DNA of 64,000 bases from Bdellovibrionales bacterium (GTDB lineage Bacteria; Bdellovibrionota; Bdellovibrionia; Bdellovibrionales; UBA1609): positions 18,807 through 82,806 of the forward strand of contig JAHDFM010000015.1 in NCBI GenBank assembly GCA_020628165.1, read 5' to 3'. Numbering within the stretch: the stretch's first letter is position 1; every line of letters begins with the position of its first letter. The notes below the pieces were generated by a model that was given only the letters and a program-made list of their open reading frames with translations, was not told where the DNA came from and did no database searches. The position numbers were made by a program, and so were the translations under genes. Below, piece after piece: positions 37,112 through 45,985 of the stretch.

Positions 37112-37156
37112 AATGCTCTCCCCTGTGAACTTGGTTACATTAGACACAAACTTCAA

Positions 37157-37494
37157 GACGACAACATATGTAAGTTTTACGAGAAAGTCATTAATTATCT
37201 GTGGGCCAAGAAATCACTGAAACTATAATTTTTTAATAATTTCAATATCTTAATTGGTGCCCACCAATTGCGCACCCCTTGTCACTCATAAAACACTTAA
37301 GATACCAAGCTGACTAATACAAATTATCGCTTTGTACTAGCACTATGGACCTTTTGCTAACGCTCAAAACAACTACAGAAAGAGCCATTACACGTCCTGA
37401 AATATAGACAAAGAAAAAAGCACCTTTAATAAGATGCTAGTCTACTCTTTGCAGAGCAATCAACAATTAAAATTGTAAAACTTAAACTATAATC
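37157..37494. other. Intergenic region, no gene seen
   Basis: About 340 AT-rich bases between the E1 operon start and the end of the DUF817 gene. I see no coding potential, tRNA or convincing hairpin; it must hold the promoter of the E1 operon near its left end. Confidence 0.4.
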
Positions 37495-38286
37495 TTATTT
37501 ATTCCTTGGATAAATTTGGATCTGTTTAACAGCAGAGACTAAGACAAAACTTAATAACATTAATAAATACCAAGAACTGATTTTTGCGATTGGCACTAAC
37601 TCCCACTGATTTTTTTGATTCGGGTACAACCAAATGTTTGTGTAAGTTGCCAAGTTCTCAGCGATCCAAATAAAAAATGTAACTAAAAAAAATCCAAGCA
37701 ATAAAGGCATTTTTCTATAGTTTTTTGACAACTTATAATAAATGTCTGACTTATAAAAATATAATATTGTGATTGCTAATAGGACCCAGCGAAAATCCCA
37801 AATGTAGTGATGAGTGAAGAAATTTATGTAAATAAATGCTACCAAGAAATAAGTCATCAACTTATTAGGATAAAATGAAAATTGAAATTCATGAAGTCGC
37901 CAAATTCTAGCGATGTAACTCCCTACTGCACTGTACATAAAGCCTGCAAAAAGGGGCACATTGTATATACCAAAGTAAAAGCTTTCAGGGTAAGTCCATG
38001 ACTGAATGCTGTCTGATGTTTTAAAGACCTCCATCCCAGTTGCTACAATATGAAATATAATAATAACAAACGCTTCTTTGGCTGTTTCAAGTTTAAATAA
38101 AAAAAGAAACCCTTGAAAAGCAATGGCTGCTAAAAAGAGGAAATCATATCTGTGAAGTCCCTCTAACGGATACCAGTATTTAGTGATGATCATCATGAAC
38201 AATAAAAAGCCACCAAAAACACAAGCGGAAGCTTGTTTGATAGTGAATACAATGAGGTCACTAATTATGTTTTTAAAAAAAGACAT
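37495..38286 (-). CDS. DUF817 integral membrane protein
   Basis: A 263-residue protein with seven or eight transmembrane segments. The family pattern of DUF817 is clear: FTIKQASACVFGGFLLFMMI, YPLEGLHRYDFLFLAAIAFQ, LETAKEAFVIIIFHIVATGMEVFKTS, SWTYPESFYFGIYNVPLFAGFMYSAVGSYIARIWRL and FFIWIAENLATYTNIWLYPNQ. The function of the family is unknown. It is a single gene with no operon partner. Confidence 0.9.
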   Translation of the reverse strand: MSFFKNIISDLIVFTIKQASACVFGGFLLFMMIITKYWYPLEGLHRYDFLFLAAIAFQGFLFLFKLETAKEAFVIIIFHIVATGMEVFKTSDSIQSWTYPESFYFGIYNVPLFAGFMYSAVGSYIARIWRLHEFQFSFYPNKLMTYFLVAFIYINFFTHHYIWDFRWVLLAITILYFYKSDIYYKLSKNYRKMPLLLGFFLVTFFIWIAENLATYTNIWLYPNQKNQWELVPIAKISSWYLLMLLSFVLVSAVKQIQIYPRNK

Positions 38287-38473
38287 CGCTGTTTAGGTTA
38301 CAGCTTTAAAGTTAATGTAGCAAAAATATTTTATAAAAACTTTATCATAACTTCTTGGGATGGGTTCTTTATGAATATAGTAGGTCCCTGTTGCAAAAGT
38401 TTAAAACAGCAAAGAATCTAGTTACTATTTTGATTTTGATTTAAATAAACCAAAGAATACTATTATTTCTATT

Positions 38474-38503
38474 TAAAAAAAGAGCGACACACATCGCTCT
38501 TTT
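38474..38503 (-). terminator. Rho-independent terminator of ctp
   Basis: A perfect 10-bp stem (AAAAGAGCGA 38478-38487 with TCGCTCTTTT 38494-38503) and a 6-base loop. Read on the minus strand it ends in a run of seven T, 28 bases after the ctp stop. The plus-strand reading also ends in four T. Confidence 0.8.
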
Positions 38504-38530
38504 CTTAGATATTAATTTGTATTTTGTTTT

Positions 38531-40606
38531 TTAATTATTATTCGCTGATACTTTCATTTTTTTATTTTCAAAGACTATGAAATCAAAAAGGATGTTTAAA
38601 GACTCTTTGATGTCAGCACGCTTCATGTACTTTTCATGCTTTTCTTTCTTCGCTAATTCAGGATCGTGCTTTTTATTCTTATCCTTATCTTTCTTTTTAT
38701 CATCCTCTTTTTTGTCTTTGTCTTCAAATAATTCACTCACTTTGATCATTTTGCTTTTTTTCTTGGCTTTGTCGAGCTCTTTAATGATCTTTTGAAAGTC
38801 TTTGTCTGTGTTCACACGCTTTGTGGACTTTGTTTTCAATTGGCTAATCAATGCTTGATCTACCTGATTCCATTTATTTTTTCCTGAGCGAACATAAGCG
38901 TCTTGAGTTAAGAAAGGTTTTATCTTCTTAGGTGGTAAAGAAAAGTCTAATGTGTCTTCACCAATCTCTGCAACATCATAGTTACTTGGCAAAATGATAT
39001 CGGCTGATACGCCAACGTGCTGAGTTGAAGCTCCTCCAGCTGTGTAGAACATTCCAACCGTTGTTTTAAGTGCACCAAGACCTGGGTAAAGCCTTTCAAC
39101 TGATTGTACAGTTCCTTTACCAAATGTTTTTTTACCACCAACGATGATAGCTCGCTTGTAATCTTTCAGTGTTCCAGACACAATTTCAGAAGCAGAAGCA
39201 CTCACTTTGCTTGTTAGTACCACGAGTGGTCCCGTCCAATCGACGTCTTTGTCATCATCCGCTAATTCAATTTCACCTTGATCAGGGTCACGACTTGATT
39301 GCTTCACCACGTTACCGACTTTAAAAAACAAACCGGCAATGCTAACGGCATCATCTAAAGAACCACCACCATTTTGCGAAAGATCTAACACTAATCCAGA
39401 AACCTTTTTCTTTTTAGCTTCTTTGATTAACTTTTTGATGTCTTTAGCTGCTGAACGCCCCTTCTTAGTTCCGTCAGCATAAAATGAAGGAAGGTTAATT
39501 AGACCCACTTTGTAGTTTTTACCTCCTTCCATTTTTCCTTTCACTTTTTTCCCACCAATATTTCTATCAATATAAGTGATTGAGGCTGCATCCTCTTCTA
39601 AATTGATTTTATCTCTTATCAATTCAACAGTGAATCTTTCATTCTTTTTGGCCGCTTTTCTAAGAACTGACAAACGAACGACTGTTCCTTTTTTACCTCT
39701 GATCTTACGAACAACATCTCTTAGTTCCATTTCAATGACGTTCTGGAATGCTCCCGTTTTACCTTGTGCCACACCAATGATTTTATCTTTTGGCTTTAAC
39801 TTGCTCGACCTAAAGGCCGCTCCACCTGGCACCAATTGCTCAATAACTGTGAAACCATCTTTAGAAGAAAGAGTCGCTCCAATTCCTTCTAATGATAAGC
39901 TCATAGAGATTTGGAAATCTTCCAACATCTCTTTTGAGAAGTAGCTTGAATGGGGGTCTAAAGATCTAGAAAAAGCATTCAAGTAACTTGTCCATAAATC
40001 ATCTTTTCTGAAATTGTTGACCTTCTTAAGTAGGCGATCGTAGTTTTTTGCCACCTTTTCTTTGGCTTCTTTCATAGGTTCATCAGTAGATACATAGTTA
40101 CCTACCTGAAACTGCAAATATTTTTTATGATAAGCTTCAGCGTCCTTTAATTTTTTAGCAAACTTGCGTTTGTCTGAATCCAGTATAAGTTCAGTTTTTT
40201 TATCAAACTTAAAGCCTTTAGATAAATGGGCTTTAACAAACTTTACTCTTTCTTTAACACGCATCTCGTAAGTTTTTCTTGCCTGCTCAATCGCCTTACA
40301 TTCACCACGGTCTAGCTTGGCAAAGATATTTTTCATATCTTTTTTGATTTTATCTACGTCACTTTTAAGTAAATACACTTTTGAAGGATCTAAACTTTCA
40401 ATGAACTTATCGACAGTTTTAGCTTCTAAGTTTTTTGTGAGTTTTCTGTAATTGATGTGTCTATTCAAGTAGGACTTCTGAATTGGGTAAATATGTTTAC
40501 AGCTTAGCACCAAGCCTTTAAATGGGTTGCCTTGACTCATCAACTGAGCATGCACCGGTAAGGTCAACGAAGTGAATATTAAAGCTGTTATAAATTTTAT
40601 CATCAT
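38531..40606 (-). CDS. C-terminal processing (tail-specific) protease, S41
   Basis: A 691-residue exported Prc/Ctp-type serine protease. A signal peptide ends after PVHA; a long helical N-terminal region resembles E. coli Prc (NRHINYRKLTKN, FIESLDPSKVYLL, DLWTSYLNAFSRSLDPHSSYFS). A PDZ domain follows (SLEGIGATL, IEQLVPGGAAFRSSKLKPKDKIIGV), then an S41 domain with the Ser of SASASEI near 470 and Lys of TFGKGTVQ near 498 as the catalytic dyad. The C-terminus is Lys/Asp-rich. It probably trims periplasmic proteins or regulates murein hydrolases. Of three clustered ATGs, 40606 has the best AAGGA spacing. Confidence 0.92.
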   Translation of the reverse strand: MMIKFITALIFTSLTLPVHAQLMSQGNPFKGLVLSCKHIYPIQKSYLNRHINYRKLTKNLEAKTVDKFIESLDPSKVYLLKSDVDKIKKDMKNIFAKLDRGECKAIEQARKTYEMRVKERVKFVKAHLSKGFKFDKKTELILDSDKRKFAKKLKDAEAYHKKYLQFQVGNYVSTDEPMKEAKEKVAKNYDRLLKKVNNFRKDDLWTSYLNAFSRSLDPHSSYFSKEMLEDFQISMSLSLEGIGATLSSKDGFTVIEQLVPGGAAFRSSKLKPKDKIIGVAQGKTGAFQNVIEMELRDVVRKIRGKKGTVVRLSVLRKAAKKNERFTVELIRDKINLEEDAASITYIDRNIGGKKVKGKMEGGKNYKVGLINLPSFYADGTKKGRSAAKDIKKLIKEAKKKKVSGLVLDLSQNGGGSLDDAVSIAGLFFKVGNVVKQSSRDPDQGEIELADDDKDVDWTGPLVVLTSKVSASASEIVSGTLKDYKRAIIVGGKKTFGKGTVQSVERLYPGLGALKTTVGMFYTAGGASTQHVGVSADIILPSNYDVAEIGEDTLDFSLPPKKIKPFLTQDAYVRSGKNKWNQVDQALISQLKTKSTKRVNTDKDFQKIIKELDKAKKKSKMIKVSELFEDKDKKEDDKKKDKDKNKKHDPELAKKEKHEKYMKRADIKESLNILFDFIVFENKKMKVSANNN

Positions 40607-40642
40607 TCTCATATCCTTATTGCATTTTTAACGTATGAAGTC

Positions 40643-40650
40643 TTATCGGA
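40643..40650 (-). promoter_or_regulatory. Sigma-28-like -10 box upstream of ctp
   Basis: Minus strand TCCGATAA, 7 of 8 to the FliA -10, 37 bases before the ctp start. The 14-mer CCGATAAGACTTCA is identical to the one before the lipoprotein at 13797. The -35 position (GCAA) is poor, so the promoter class is uncertain. Confidence 0.35.
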
Positions 40651-40909
40651 TCTAAATATGTTTAATTGCATATTTTTTTCACATCTAGACTACCTATTTT
40701 AACATTATCATTAAATTTGTTCATTTAGTTTATAGCGGTGGCTCAGAATCTCTCCTTGCGTCTAAAATTATGTTAAACAAGCGCTAGGCTTTGGTCTCAG
40801 CCACATTTAAGTTTACAATAGCTCTTCGGATACAATAGCAAGAACAGTTAGGCCAGCGTGTTAACTTTTAGTCAACACTCTGTGAACCCTATTGCTGTCT
40901 CTATAATTA

Positions 40910-41821
40910 TTAAAGATGTTCTAATGGAAGATGAAGTTGGGATGTGTTTTTTATGGATGTTTTGTTTGGATTTACTCTTGGAAGAAAGATTTCTTTTTTG
41001 GTAAATTGACCATGAGATGTTTCAATAACAAAAAAAGATAAATTTGGATTATCAATCTTTAACTCATGCATAGCTTCGGTTATGAGCTGAATGTTCTTTT
41101 TATCATCATCAGACATTCCAAAGCGGTGTGGTTTATCACCATAAACTTCAATGGCTTTTTTAAACGCCCTTTTAATGGCTATTTTTTTTAGTTGTGAAAC
41201 ACTCTCAAAATCTTGACCCTGTAAAAGACTTTCTTTGGTCTCTGAGTCGTTAACTGGCATCACAGATAGATAATTTGGCTCATGAGGCAAAAAGCCAGCC
41301 TTCACAAATTCTCGAACACCTTGCTTTATAGTTTCAGGCGAGTGCCCACGAGCTGTAATCAATGCAAGAGGTCTTTTATTAAAAACCGCATGGTAAAAAC
41401 AGGACCAAGAGGGCCCCTGCCATTCCGTTGGATTTGTTTTAAGTGTTAGCTTAATGTCATCGATAAACTTCTGTTTTTTACCGAAAGCTTTTTTAATTTT
41501 AGAAATCTTTTGATCACGGAAGTTTCTAAAACTCCCCGTCTGATCATCAGGAACAATGCGGTAATCTTTATAAGGCCCGCGACGCCCAATGTTTTCATGG
41601 CTTAAAGAAAACTCTGTACCACTGATAAAGATTTCTCTATTTGTTTTTTTGTGAAATAAAATTGTAGGAGTATTCAGAAAGGCAATGTTCTCATCAAAAT
41701 CAAAAAAGTAAAAACTTTTACCGCCCAAGCTGTGGTTGCGGTCTTTCTCAAACGGCTTATTCAATTCAAACGCCATTTGCTGAGCACCATTGTTTTTTTT
41801 GATATTTTTAAAAAAATTCAT
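40910..41821 (-). CDS. HAD-like hydrolase, divergent
   Basis: A 303-residue cytoplasmic protein with the ordered motifs of a haloacid dehalogenase fold: motif I FFDFDEN (Asp41, Asp43), motif II LALITARGHS (Thr156), and motif IV FGMSDDDKKN (Asp238-240). A Lys-rich segment (KKIAIKRAFKKAIE) between them could give the motif III Lys. The N- and C-terminal parts are unfamiliar. It could be a phosphatase; the substrate is unknown. It follows topA by 123 bases on the same strand. Confidence 0.65.
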   Translation of the reverse strand: MNFFKNIKKNNGAQQMAFELNKPFEKDRNHSLGGKSFYFFDFDENIAFLNTPTILFHKKTNREIFISGTEFSLSHENIGRRGPYKDYRIVPDDQTGSFRNFRDQKISKIKKAFGKKQKFIDDIKLTLKTNPTEWQGPSWSCFYHAVFNKRPLALITARGHSPETIKQGVREFVKAGFLPHEPNYLSVMPVNDSETKESLLQGQDFESVSQLKKIAIKRAFKKAIEVYGDKPHRFGMSDDDKKNIQLITEAMHELKIDNPNLSFFVIETSHGQFTKKEIFLPRVNPNKTSIKNTSQLHLPLEHL

Positions 41822-41880
41822 CGAGCCAACCCATTAAACACAGAGCGTCTTACCCCTAGGGATTAACTACCAAAGTTTAA

Positions 41881-41898
41881 CGGCCAAAGCAATGGCCG
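41881..41898 (-). terminator. Hairpin between topA and HAD-like gene
   Basis: CGGCCA and TGGCCG form a 6-bp GC-rich stem with a 6-base loop. Only a broken T-rich stretch follows on the minus strand, so it is a weak terminator or mRNA-processing candidate. Confidence 0.3.
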
Positions 41899-41944
41899 CC
41901 AATCGAGTAATTTCAGTAGTTTAGGAGCAAGAACACCTTCAAAA

Positions 41945-44653
41945 CTACGCTTTTTTCTTGGTTTTCTTTTTAGTCGCCTTTTTCTTGGCCTTCTTAGCGA
42001 CTTTCTTTTTGGCTGTTTTTTTCTTAGCTGTCTTCTTTTTAGTGGCCGCTTTTTTCTTTGTCTTTTTCTTCGCAGCTTTCTTCTTAGTTTTTTTCTTTTT
42101 CTTTTTGCTATTGGCCTCTTCAACTTTTGTAGACAAAAGCTCGATGGCTTTTTCTAAAGTGATTTTGGTGTGATCAATATCTTCTGGAATAGAAACATTG
42201 GTTTTACCACACTTTAAATAAGGACCATACTTTCCGTTAAAAACTGAGATCTTATCTTCAGTATCGGGATAGTTACCCAATTCTTTGAGCGCAGAACTTC
42301 GCCCTCTTTTCTTGGGCATTGCTAGTAACTCTAAAGCTCGCTCCAACTTAATATCAAAAACAGCTTCCTCTTTTGGGATAGAACGAAAATCACCATCGTG
42401 AACAACATAAGGTCCAAAACGACCAATGTTCGCTTTGATGACTTTTCCTGTATCGGGATGGTCTCCCAAAGTGATTGGCAAACGTAATAATTGTAGAGCT
42501 TGATCTAAAGTGATGGTGTCAAAGTCAACATTAGCTGGAATAGAAACTCTCTTTGGCTTTTCCTTTTCACCATCACTGTCGCCAAGTTGAACGTACGGCC
42601 CATAACGACCAGTCAGAGCATAAATTGGTAAATCCGTTTCAGGGTCTTTTCCAAGAGCATCGGCACCATTGATTTTTTGATCAATGAACTTTTCGGCTAG
42701 CTCTGAAGTCATGTCTGCTGGGAAATGACTTTCTGGAACTGAGGCACAAACCTCTTCACCTGTTTGTTTATCCACTTTACAAACATAAGCTCCATATCGT
42801 CCAACTCTGAAATCTAACCCATCGAGTCCCTGGAGAGTAATAGACCTAGACAACTCAGGATCAATCTTTTCTTCTTGGTTTTCAACTTGTGTTTTTATTC
42901 CTTTCTCACCAAAGTAAATTTTATTTAAATACTGAGCCCAGTCTTGCTCACCTTGAGCGATGTTATCTAGGGAATTCTCCATACCAGAAGTAAAATTGGT
43001 ATCTACATAATCTGGAAAATAATTCACTAATAACTTACTCACAACAAGAGCTGTGAAAGTTGGCACTAAAGCATTCCCCACTTTTTTTACATACCCTCTA
43101 TTTTGAACGGTGCTTATAATAGCAGCGTACGTTGATGGGCGCCCAATGCCTTCTTTTTCCATTTTTTGAACCAAACTGGCTTCCGTGTATCTTGCAGGTG
43201 GTTTGGTTTCATGCTCTTTAGGGTTTATTTTTTCAGCATTCACCTTCTCATCTTTTTTCAGCTGAGGCAGGCGGACTTCTCTGTTGTCTAACGCTTGATC
43301 CGGGTTATCGGCACCTTCAACATAGGCTTTTAAAAAACCAGGAAACTCAATGGTAGTTCCATTAGCTACAAAAACCGACTTCTCAACTTCTAACTTCACA
43401 GTCATTTGTTTGTGCTCAGAGTTTTTCATCTGTGACGCCATAGTGCGCTTCCAAATCAAATCATAAAGCTTGTATTGAGCAGAACTCAAACCTGTTTCAT
43501 CAGGGGTTTTAAAGTCTTCACCAGCGGGACGAATCGCTTCGTGTGCCTCTTGTGCTCCTTTCACCTTTTTCTTTACGTAAGATCGTGGAGCGTCTGGAAG
43601 GTAAGGTTTTCCGTAAATACTGGCTATGCTATTTCTTGCCGCTTTAATGGCTTGATCTGATAAATAGCTTGAATCTGTTCTCATATATGTGATGAAACCA
43701 CGTTCATATAATTTTTGCGCCACCTGCATGGTTTCGCGTGAACTCCAGCCTAACTTTCTGTTGGCCTCTTGCTGCAATGTTGATGTGATGAATGGTGGCG
43801 AAGGTTTTCTTGAAACCGGCTTCTCTTCAACATTGGTTACGGTGAAATCTTTATCGGTGTTTTCATTAACAATAGCTGTGGCTTTTTCTGAGTTGAGGTG
43901 GAGTAAGTCTTTACCACCTTTAAGTTTCCCAGTTTCGGCCTCGAAGTCCTTACCGACGGCAATTTTTTGACCGTCGTAAGAAATGAGTCTTGCATCAAAC
44001 TTCACTTTGTCTTTCAAACAATTAGCCGTGACACTCCAGTAATCAGATTTAACAAAACGAATGCGCTCATGTTCACGCTCTGACACCAAACAAACTGCCA
44101 CGGATTGTACTCGTCCGGCTGATAAGCCATAAGCAACCTTTTTCCAAATCAATGGCGAAAGGGTGTAACCAACTAAACGGTCGAGAACTCGTCTTGCTTC
44201 TTGCGCCTTAACTAGGTTTGTATCCACTTCTCTGAAGTTTTTTAAAGCCTCTTCTATGGCTTTTTTTGTAATCTCGTGAAACACCATTCGCTTAAATGGA
44301 ACTTTCGGTTTTAAAACTTCAACTAAGTGCCAACTGATGCTTTCCCCTTCACGGTCTTCATCGGTTGCGAGAATGAGTTCATCGACTTCTTTTAGTTTAT
44401 CTTTTAAGTTTTTAACAACCTTAGTTTTATTTTTGGGAATGCAGTAAATTGGATCAAAGTTGTTTTCGATATCGACGCCTAAATTCTTCCACGGCTTTTT
44501 TTTATACTTTTCAGGAATGTCTTTGGCGGACTGAGGAAGATCGCGGATATGGCCCATGCAGGACTCGACAACATACTCTTTGCCCAAAAATTTTCGAATT
44601 GTTCTTGCTTTGGTCGGTGACTCAACAATAACCAATGTTTTTTTAGCACCCAT
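41945..44653 (-). CDS. topA: DNA topoisomerase I with lysine-rich tail
   Basis: A 902-residue type IA topoisomerase that relaxes negative supercoils. The N-terminal Toprim domain (TLVIVESPTKARTI, LATDEDREGE) is followed by the core with active-site Tyr in FITYMRTDSSYLS (about 320) and EGIGRPSTYAAI. After about 590 come tandem topoisomerase C-terminal repeats (FRVGRYGAYVCK, TGRYGPYVQLGD, IGRFGPYVV, FNGKYGPYLKCG) in place of the Cys4 zinc ribbons of E. coli TopA. The last about 50 residues are almost pure Lys/Ala/Thr. Such basic tails promote DNA binding and processivity in actinobacterial TopA. The leader contains a terminator-like hairpin. Confidence 0.96.
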   Translation of the reverse strand: MGAKKTLVIVESPTKARTIRKFLGKEYVVESCMGHIRDLPQSAKDIPEKYKKKPWKNLGVDIENNFDPIYCIPKNKTKVVKNLKDKLKEVDELILATDEDREGESISWHLVEVLKPKVPFKRMVFHEITKKAIEEALKNFREVDTNLVKAQEARRVLDRLVGYTLSPLIWKKVAYGLSAGRVQSVAVCLVSEREHERIRFVKSDYWSVTANCLKDKVKFDARLISYDGQKIAVGKDFEAETGKLKGGKDLLHLNSEKATAIVNENTDKDFTVTNVEEKPVSRKPSPPFITSTLQQEANRKLGWSSRETMQVAQKLYERGFITYMRTDSSYLSDQAIKAARNSIASIYGKPYLPDAPRSYVKKKVKGAQEAHEAIRPAGEDFKTPDETGLSSAQYKLYDLIWKRTMASQMKNSEHKQMTVKLEVEKSVFVANGTTIEFPGFLKAYVEGADNPDQALDNREVRLPQLKKDEKVNAEKINPKEHETKPPARYTEASLVQKMEKEGIGRPSTYAAIISTVQNRGYVKKVGNALVPTFTALVVSKLLVNYFPDYVDTNFTSGMENSLDNIAQGEQDWAQYLNKIYFGEKGIKTQVENQEEKIDPELSRSITLQGLDGLDFRVGRYGAYVCKVDKQTGEEVCASVPESHFPADMTSELAEKFIDQKINGADALGKDPETDLPIYALTGRYGPYVQLGDSDGEKEKPKRVSIPANVDFDTITLDQALQLLRLPITLGDHPDTGKVIKANIGRFGPYVVHDGDFRSIPKEEAVFDIKLERALELLAMPKKRGRSSALKELGNYPDTEDKISVFNGKYGPYLKCGKTNVSIPEDIDHTKITLEKAIELLSTKVEEANSKKKKKKTKKKAAKKKTKKKAATKKKTAKKKTAKKKVAKKAKKKATKKKTKKKA

Positions 44654-44667
44654 ACAAATTCCTCATG

Positions 44668-44694
44668 AAAAAAGCTTCCTTGAAGTGGAAGCTA
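44668..44694 (-). promoter_or_regulatory. Terminator-like hairpin in the topA leader (possible attenuator)
   Basis: On the minus strand AGCTTCC, a 7-base loop, GGAAGCT and then six T, ending about ten bases before the AGGAAT ribosome-binding region of topA. There is no upstream gene on this strand to terminate, so it lies in the topA leader itself. Confidence 0.5.
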
Positions 44695-44699
44695 TATAT

Positions 44700-45080
44700 A
44701 TAGATGAAATGAAAAGATAGTTTTTACCAGTTTTTTTTATATTGCAGCGCGAAGTAAAATGGTCTTGAGAAATTATAAACGCCTTTAATTGCAGTTTTCT
44801 TAAATCATTTGCTCAATATTTAAAGCCTTAAAAAAACTAGACCAAGCTCTAAGTATCTTATGGATAAAACTAGAGTTTGTTCAACAGCTTAAGAACAATC
44901 TGTTAATGCTTAGATAAAAAGCAAATGATTAAGTTTTGTTTTTAAATATTAAAGTTGATTTAATACATTTAGAAAAAACTTGTTTAAAAAAATAATAAAT
45001 TTTTTTCAAAATGAGCCACATTTCTCATAATTGGCAAAAAAGTTGCGGACCTTTTGATGGGCATCTGAAATAATCTGTAC
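44700..45080. other. Intergenic region between divergent topA and HAD gene
   Basis: About 380 very AT-rich bases with no visible gene. It must hold the divergent promoters of topA and the HAD-IIB gene; I could not pick a single convincing -35/-10 pair. Confidence 0.4.
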
Positions 45081-45854
45081 ATGGATAACTTCAAAAATTT
45101 TGAAAACAAAAAAATTAAATTTGTCTTTACCGACATCGACGACACCCTCACCGAACATGGCCGCCTGCCCTCCAATTCTTACGACAGTCTTTGGAAACTT
45201 TACGATTTAGGTATTCATGTTATTCCTATCACTGGCCGCCCAGCTGGTTGGTGTGAGATGATTGCAAGAATGTGGCCTGTGAGCGGCATTATCGGCGAGA
45301 ACGGAGCTCTTTATTTTACCTATAAAGACAAACAAATGAAACGGCACTTTGTGTATGATAACCAAACCATTGAAGACAATCGCAAAAAACTCAACATTAT
45401 TAAAGAACAAGTTCTCAAAGAAGTCCCTGGCTGTGCCATAGCGTCCGACCAATTTTGCAGACTCTTTGATCTCGCCGTTGATTTTTGCGAAGACGTTCCA
45501 GCTCTAGAAAAATCAGCCGTAAATAAAATTGTTCAAATCTTTAAGACTCATGGAGCAACGGCAAAAGTTTCTTCAATTCATGTGAATGGCTGGTTTGGCG
45601 ATTACGACAAATTATCGATGTGTAAAATATTTCTGCAAAAAGAGTTTCAAATGGACTTAGAAACTGCACAAAGTGAAATGATCTTTGTGGGTGACTCCCC
45701 GAATGATGAACCTATGTTTGGCTACTTTAATAATTCGTTTGCTGTTTTCAACATTAAAGAGTTCGTCAACCAATTAGAGCAAAAGCCTAAATATATCACT
45801 GATAAAACTGGTGGTTCTGGTTTCACTGAGCTCATTGACCATATTTTAAAATAA
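45081..45854 (+). CDS. HAD-IIB family phosphatase
   Basis: A 257-residue cytoplasmic HAD hydrolase. Motif I is FTDIDDTLT (Asp18, Asp20), motif II IPITGRPAGW (Thr51), and motif IV FVGDSPNDEPMF (about 206-217). A Lys near the cap/core junction (NGWFGDYDKLSM) is the likely motif III residue. The cap domain type and the GENGAL segment match subfamily IIB, which includes sucrose-phosphatase, mannosyl-3-phosphoglycerate phosphatase and Cof-like enzymes. A sugar-phosphate substrate is likely, but the identity is unknown. Single gene. Confidence 0.85.
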   Translation: MDNFKNFENKKIKFVFTDIDDTLTEHGRLPSNSYDSLWKLYDLGIHVIPITGRPAGWCEMIARMWPVSGIIGENGALYFTYKDKQMKRHFVYDNQTIEDNRKKLNIIKEQVLKEVPGCAIASDQFCRLFDLAVDFCEDVPALEKSAVNKIVQIFKTHGATAKVSSIHVNGWFGDYDKLSMCKIFLQKEFQMDLETAQSEMIFVGDSPNDEPMFGYFNNSFAVFNIKEFVNQLEQKPKYITDKTGGSGFTELIDHILK

Positions 45855-45985
45855 CTTTTCATAGAAGTATTAATATTTGAATTTGAAACAAATTAAATAA
45901 CTAAATCAGTTTCAATATCATTAATTTACCACATAACGCACACTTGCTACTACTGTTAATCAAGCACCTTTAGTATTGAAATCAA

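Noticed and set aside
41863..42123. Highly basic Lys/Arg-rich reading frame on the minus strand
   Set aside because: It is an out-of-frame shadow of the repetitive lysine codons of the topA tail; low complexity and no independent start signal.
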